Assembly: GCA_019411365.1 (NCBI GenBank)
Contig: DXQT01000045.1
Span: forward strand, 1 to 18,374
Length of the DNA: 18,374 nucleotides
From: Roseburia sp.
Lineage (GTDB): Bacteria > Bacillota_A > Clostridia > Lachnospirales > Lachnospiraceae
Reading direction: 5' to 3'
Shown here: positions 15,550 through 18,374 of the stretch, in pieces
How the letters are laid out: the number at the start of each line of letters is the position of its first letter
How positions within the stretch are numbered: the stretch's first letter is position 1
Program-made: the position numbers and the translations under genes
The notes under the pieces: model-generated
Seen by the model: the letters and a program-made list of their open reading frames with translations, nothing else
Told to the model about the DNA's origin: nothing
The model's database searches: none

Positions 15550-16683
15550 CTATCCCAATATCTGCCTTATCCTATCCTCAAACGAAAAATCCCTTTTTAC
15601 TTTCTCGCACCCTGCCATAGCAATCCGATTACGAATTTCTTCATTATGCAGATAAAACTCTGTTTTTACAACCAAATCTTCAAGATTCTCGTAAACCTCA
15701 CATTCCTGCCCTATCTGAAAATACTCTGCAATTTCCTCCTGGTAATTACTTATCACAAATCCACCGCATCCCATAATATCTAATACTCTTAACGGAATTC
15801 CAGTCCGTATTGTTTTAAGTGAAATATTGAGATTTACCTTCGTTTTTGCAAAAACCTGCGGCATTTTTGAACTATAATCGGCATACCCTCGAAAAACAAC
15901 ATCTTTTAACCGCTCGTCTCTATCTGCTGAATACAGTTCAACCTCAAATCTTTTTGATAATAATGCCAATGCAAGATACCTTTCTCTTCCGGTTACTTCC
16001 TGTGCAAGTAAATACTCCAGTTCTCTCCTCTGTATCTGAAAACCATCCGAAGAAACCTTTTTATATATAGTATTCATCGAGGACAATAATTTTTCTGTTA
16101 TGAGTTCCGGTATCAGATATCCACCATATATTTTCATCTGTGCATTGATGATTCCCTCTAAATAACCTTTTTCATACTGATCTAATGGTGCAGTAAAATA
16201 TTGATATTGTGTCTGATATAGCTGTCCCACCATGCTGACATCTGTTTTTTGTGTTAGCTGATGCTTCCCAATTATCTTCTGCCATCCCTCTGAATCCACT
16301 GCCAAGGGGAGATGTTTCGCACAAACTCCCTGTTGTTCAAACACTTGTGCCTGTCCGCAATCAAAAAAATAAATTTGATTGCATGAATTTGTCATGGACG
16401 ACATATTACGGATATGTATTGGCGAATCATATACCCAGGAAATATAAGGTACTCCAAGTTCTTCACATATGTTTGATATCAAAGGTGCATAATTGACAGA
16501 AAACACGCATCTGTAAGCCTGTGATTTTAATTTATCCCGAAAAAGTTCACAGAACCTATCATCCTTTTCCCAGTCTGTAAATTGGTAAAAAAATGTATCA
16601 TATGCATATTCCAGTTTGTTTAATGCGCATTCAATTCCTTCATTCATGAAAGAATGCCATTGAAAAAAAAGTATTTTTTGCAA
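15550..16683 (-). CDS. CgeB-type glycosyltransferase upstream of flagellin
   Basis: A 377-residue GT-B enzyme. The N-terminal DUF3880-like half has KILFFQWHSFMNEGIECAL at the start and VFSVNYAPLISNIC...YISWVYDSP. The C-terminal group 1 domain has RTGIPLRVLDIMGCGGFVISN and a closing CEKVKRDFSFEDR. It is a clear paralogue of the gene at 5466-6635. The frame is open 38 codons further upstream, but that part is low-complexity, contains a T11 run and a TATAAT, and lacks a ribosome binding site. TTG at 16683 is chosen because GGAG lies 10 nt upstream and the protein then begins at the conserved strand. The 99-bp gap to flagellin has no clear terminator. It is the first gene of the island and a candidate flagellin or surface-glycan glycosyltransferase; substrate unknown. 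Confidence 0.8.
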   Translation of the reverse strand: MQKILFFQWHSFMNEGIECALNKLEYAYDTFFYQFTDWEKDDRFCELFRDKLKSQAYRCVFSVNYAPLISNICEELGVPYISWVYDSPIHIRNMSSMTNSCNQIYFFDCGQAQVFEQQGVCAKHLPLAVDSEGWQKIIGKHQLTQKTDVSMVGQLYQTQYQYFTAPLDQYEKGYLEGIINAQMKIYGGYLIPELITEKLLSSMNTIYKKVSSDGFQIQRRELEYLLAQEVTGRERYLALALLSKRFEVELYSADRDERLKDVVFRGYADYSSKMPQVFAKTKVNLNISLKTIRTGIPLRVLDIMGCGGFVISNYQEEIAEYFQIGQECEVYENLEDLVVKTEFYLHNEEIRNRIAMAGCEKVKRDFSFEDRIRQILG

Positions 16684-16701
16684 GTTATGTTTACTCCGTT
16701 C

Positions 16702-16761
16702 TATAATGATTTCATTGTAATGACATAAAATCATTATAAACACATCTGTGAAAAAAAAAAA
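16702..16761 (-). promoter_or_regulatory. Candidate promoter/operator of the first island gene
   Basis: On the minus strand a T11 run (16761-16751) is followed by a CACA/TGTG dyad and a perfect TATAAT (16738-16733). The TATAAT is one end of an 11-bp perfect inverted repeat (16702-16712 with 16728-16738) that encloses a CATT/AATG palindrome. No conventional -35 is present. The arrangement could be a promoter overlapped by an operator or by a leader hairpin. Confidence 0.4.
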
Positions 16762-16797
16762 CTGGATAAAATCATAGTTTTGAATATATTTATGCAC

Positions 16798-17173
16798 TTA
16801 CCTTATATTACCATTATTCTTCTAACTCAGTTGATCTACTTACAACTTATGCTTCTATATGCATTCTTTTATTTAATACTATAAATGAGCAAATTTGAAA
16901 AAATACACAAAACTACACTGTCAATTTCATAAATGAGTCAAAGTCATTGCTTTCCTGTTTTTCTGCAAGCATTTTTTTCTATTTTCAACGTGTATATTCC
17001 CTATAATCGGCATCGCATATTCATGCGCAATTTTAGAATATCAATACATATTTGCAGATTCAAAGGCGCCTACGCGCCGCTTATGCGGTTAAAATCCTTG
17101 ATTTTGTAAACATGTATTAATAAAAATAATCAAGGCATGAATGAATAATTATAAGTGTCTGACAATGGTGATT
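16798..17173. other. AT-rich intergenic region between the island and the IS
   Basis: About 375 bp with no gene or RNA that I can support. It is strongly AT-rich. It holds two copies of ATAAATGAG (16881-16889 and 16929-16937), an AATGA/TCATT pair, a CGCAT/ATGCG hairpin (17014-17027), a GC-rich double palindrome (17065-17088), and an 8-bp inverted repeat CCTTGATT/AATCAAGG (17096-17103 with 17128-17135) just outside or within the IS end. Confidence 0.5.
17065..17088. repeat. GC-rich double palindrome
   Basis: Two overlapping hairpins lie in an otherwise AT-rich stretch: GGCGC-CTAC-GCGCC (17065-17078) and CCGC-TTAT-GCGG (17077-17088), sharing two bases. It looks like a small REP-type palindromic element; whether it is repeated elsewhere in the genome cannot be seen here. 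Confidence 0.45.
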
Positions 17174-17764
17174 TTAGGGAAGCGCCAAGCCAATTATAGG
17201 GAAACGACCTCGCTTACAAACACTTTCCCTTGCACATTGAAACAGATACCGATACTGTTCCTGCTGGATAGTATCACAGATCCGGTGATATCCGGTTTCG
17301 AAAGAGCAGAATTCACCCGTTCCTGTAACACATATATAATGTGCCAGTGACATCAGCAGCCAGTACCGCCGGATTCCCTGTGCAGAGCGTATCTGGTAGC
17401 TACCCAGTGCCAGTTTATCCTTGCACTGCCGGAAAAATACTTCGATTGGCCACCGGCATACGTAACAGGACAGGATTTCATCGGTTGATAATGATACATC
17501 GGTGCTGAGAAAAGCCCGCAATGCTTTCGGGTTTCCAAATGCTTTTTCCGGGTAGTTCAAAAGAACAACCGCATTTTCGATGCCATTAAGTTTTCCTTCA
17601 TACCGGTACACATAATAATTTTTGTTTTTAACTGTCACAAGGTTAAAATCTGAATGTGTCACGGACAGAAGTGCGGCGAATTCGCTGAGTTCCTTTCTGA
17701 TTCCGAAAGGATAGAGCATCCGGTTCGTTTTTAAAACACCAATCGTATGAAATCCTCTTTTCAT
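17174..17764 (-). CDS. IS4-family transposase, C-terminal frame
   Basis: Encodes 196 residues that form the C-terminal half of a DDE transposase. It opens with KRGFHTIGVLKTNR, the strand that normally follows the second catalytic aspartate. The IS4 hallmark Y-(2)-R-(3)-E-(6)-K is complete: Y101, R104, E108 and K115 in YVCRWPIEVFFRQCK. Its ATG overlaps the stop codon of the N-terminal frame by 4 bp (ATGA), so it could be translated by coupling. Alternatively, a -1 shift on the A8 run 12 bases upstream would join the two frames in a way that fits the family alignment. Without the N-terminal half it lacks both catalytic aspartates and cannot act alone. Confidence 0.85.
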   Translation of the reverse strand: MKRGFHTIGVLKTNRMLYPFGIRKELSEFAALLSVTHSDFNLVTVKNKNYYVYRYEGKLNGIENAVVLLNYPEKAFGNPKALRAFLSTDVSLSTDEILSCYVCRWPIEVFFRQCKDKLALGSYQIRSAQGIRRYWLLMSLAHYICVTGTGEFCSFETGYHRICDTIQQEQYRYLFQCARESVCKRGRFPIIGLALP

Positions 17765-18351
17765 AAAGGTACTGATTTTTTTTCAGAAACATACCAGTAG
17801 TCACACAGGAAATAGGACATCACCGGGGAAACTGACATTTCCCTTGCAATGCTTTGCACAATGTTGATTTTGGAAATGGATTTATTGTACAAAACAAAAG
17901 CGTAATTCAGGACAATGCCGTTGCAGAAAAGCATGACAGCAACAGCCTGATGCCCATAATCCTGTTTTCCTTTTAAATGGGACTGGTGGAAATACGCATC
18001 TTCAATTGGATGCAGAGCCCGTGACGAAGGCTTTGTCTTTGAAGCGATTGTATCATCCACAATGCAGAAAACAGGCTTTTCGGTGCGTGCTGCTTCTGAA
18101 TAAATAATCTCAATGACAGAGTGTTTTAAAGTATCTGCAAGTAATGAGTCATCCCATTTCCCAGAATTGAGAAAATGGGCAATCGTGGTTCTGTGGAAGG
18201 AACTGTTTTTAGCAAAGTCCGTGGTTTTTCCGTGATATCCTGAGATAAAAATACTAATTAGGATGCCCATAAGATGATTTACCACCCGGTTAGAATAAAA
18301 TTTGCAAAAGTTAAATTTTTCAGCTTTGAAAGGTAAAAATAATTCGCACAA
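17761..18351 (-). CDS. IS4-family transposase, N-terminal frame
   Basis: Encodes 196 residues of the N-terminal half of the same DDE transposase. GILISIFISGYHGKTTDF and HRTTIAHFLN are the DNA-binding region. The first catalytic aspartate is in FCIVDDTIASK (D99/D100), and the second is D184 in FLCDYWYVSEK. After that the frame leaves the family pattern at an A8 run (17776-17783 on the minus strand) and stops five codons later. The first codon is TTG at 18351, with an in-frame TAG three codons upstream and no good ribosome binding site; it is the best available start. The missing E residue is supplied by the downstream frame. Confidence 0.8.
   Translation of the reverse strand: MCELFLPFKAEKFNFCKFYSNRVVNHLMGILISIFISGYHGKTTDFAKNSSFHRTTIAHFLNSGKWDDSLLADTLKHSVIEIIYSEAARTEKPVFCIVDDTIASKTKPSSRALHPIEDAYFHQSHLKGKQDYGHQAVAVMLFCNGIVLNYAFVLYNKSISKINIVQSIAREMSVSPVMSYFLCDYWYVSEKKSVPL
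17776..17783 (-). other. A8 slippery run at the transposase frame junction
   Basis: On the minus strand the N-terminal frame reads GAA AAA AAA TCA. A -1 slip here continues as GAA AAA AAA ATC AGT ACC TTT ATG, entering the C-terminal frame exactly. A-runs of this kind serve as -1 frameshift or transcriptional slippage sites in several IS families. An accidental indel in a homopolymer is equally compatible. Confidence 0.55.
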
Positions 18352-18374
18352 ATTATACTAAAATTAAAGCAAAT

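Larger units (their letters stand above)
17174..18374 (-). mobile_element. IS4-family insertion sequence, ends not resolved
   Basis: The span covers a transposase in two overlapping frames whose products together give one IS4-type DDE transposase of about 390 residues with a Y-(2)-R-(3)-E-(6)-K signature. Terminal inverted repeats and target duplications were not identified with confidence. The left end probably lies a few tens of bases before 17174, and the right end may lie beyond the window edge. Confidence 0.75.

Noticed and set aside
16684..16797. Upstream extension of the first island glycosyltransferase by 38 codons
   Set aside because: It is low-complexity, contains a T11 run, a TATAAT and a perfect dyad, and has no ribosome binding site; the conserved fold starts at the TTG.
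16881..16937. Two ATAAATGAG copies as a possible CRISPR or repeat array
   Set aside because: There are only two 9-bp copies 48 bp apart in AT-rich DNA; chance is a sufficient explanation.
17004..17035. GCCGATTA with an upstream TAAA on the minus strand as a sigma-28 promoter
   Set aside because: The spacer is 20 bp, well above the usual 14-16, and the nearest gene in that direction is about 300 bp away.

Overview
The window looks like chromosomal DNA of a flagellated, low-to-mid GC Firmicute, most likely a Lachnospiraceae (Roseburia/Eubacterium/Butyrivibrio-like). The basis is the gene order rpmG-secE-nusG-rplK-rplA-rplJ-rplL, strong AGGAGG ribosome binding sites with some TTG/GTG starts, canonical TTGACA/TATAAT promoters, a flagellin, and AAA-ATPase/PD-(D/E)XK proteins common in gut Clostridia. 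Genus is inference.

Region 1 (about 60-3900, minus strand) is the conserved ribosomal/transcription cluster. A promoter at 3878-3906 drives rpmG, secE, nusG, rplK and rplA. A consensus promoter at 1448-1476 starts a separate L10-leader transcript with an attenuator hairpin, followed by rplJ-rplL and an intrinsic terminator at 62-103. The nusG-rplK and rplK-rplA spacers hold tandem hairpins that may be sites of autoregulation or processing.

Region 2 (3900-5466, plus strand) is one divergently transcribed gene for a FliD-like (filament cap family) protein. It has a TTG start, a long leader that can fold as a compact three-way junction, and a good terminator.

Region 3 (5466-16760, all minus strand) is an accessory island. 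In transcription order it holds a CgeB-type glycosyltransferase, flagellin, an SGNH-like protein, a StrF-like family 2 glycosyltransferase, an unknown membrane protein, a truncated AAA-ATPase, a family 2 glycosyltransferase with TPR-like tail, an intact AAA-ATPase/PD-(D/E)XK protein, and two more CgeB-type glycosyltransferases. Flagellin, a FliD-like protein, five glycosyltransferases and an SGNH-like enzyme together suggest a flagellin glycosylation/glycan-modification locus. This is inferred from context and not proven. The half from about 11560 to 16800 is visibly more AT-rich than the half before it, which suggests a mosaic origin.

Region 4 (16800-18374) is an AT-rich intergenic stretch with a small GC-rich double palindrome, then an IS4-family insertion sequence. 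Its transposase is split into two frames at an A8 run, either by programmed -1 frameshifting or by a disabling indel. The IS runs to, and possibly past, the right edge.
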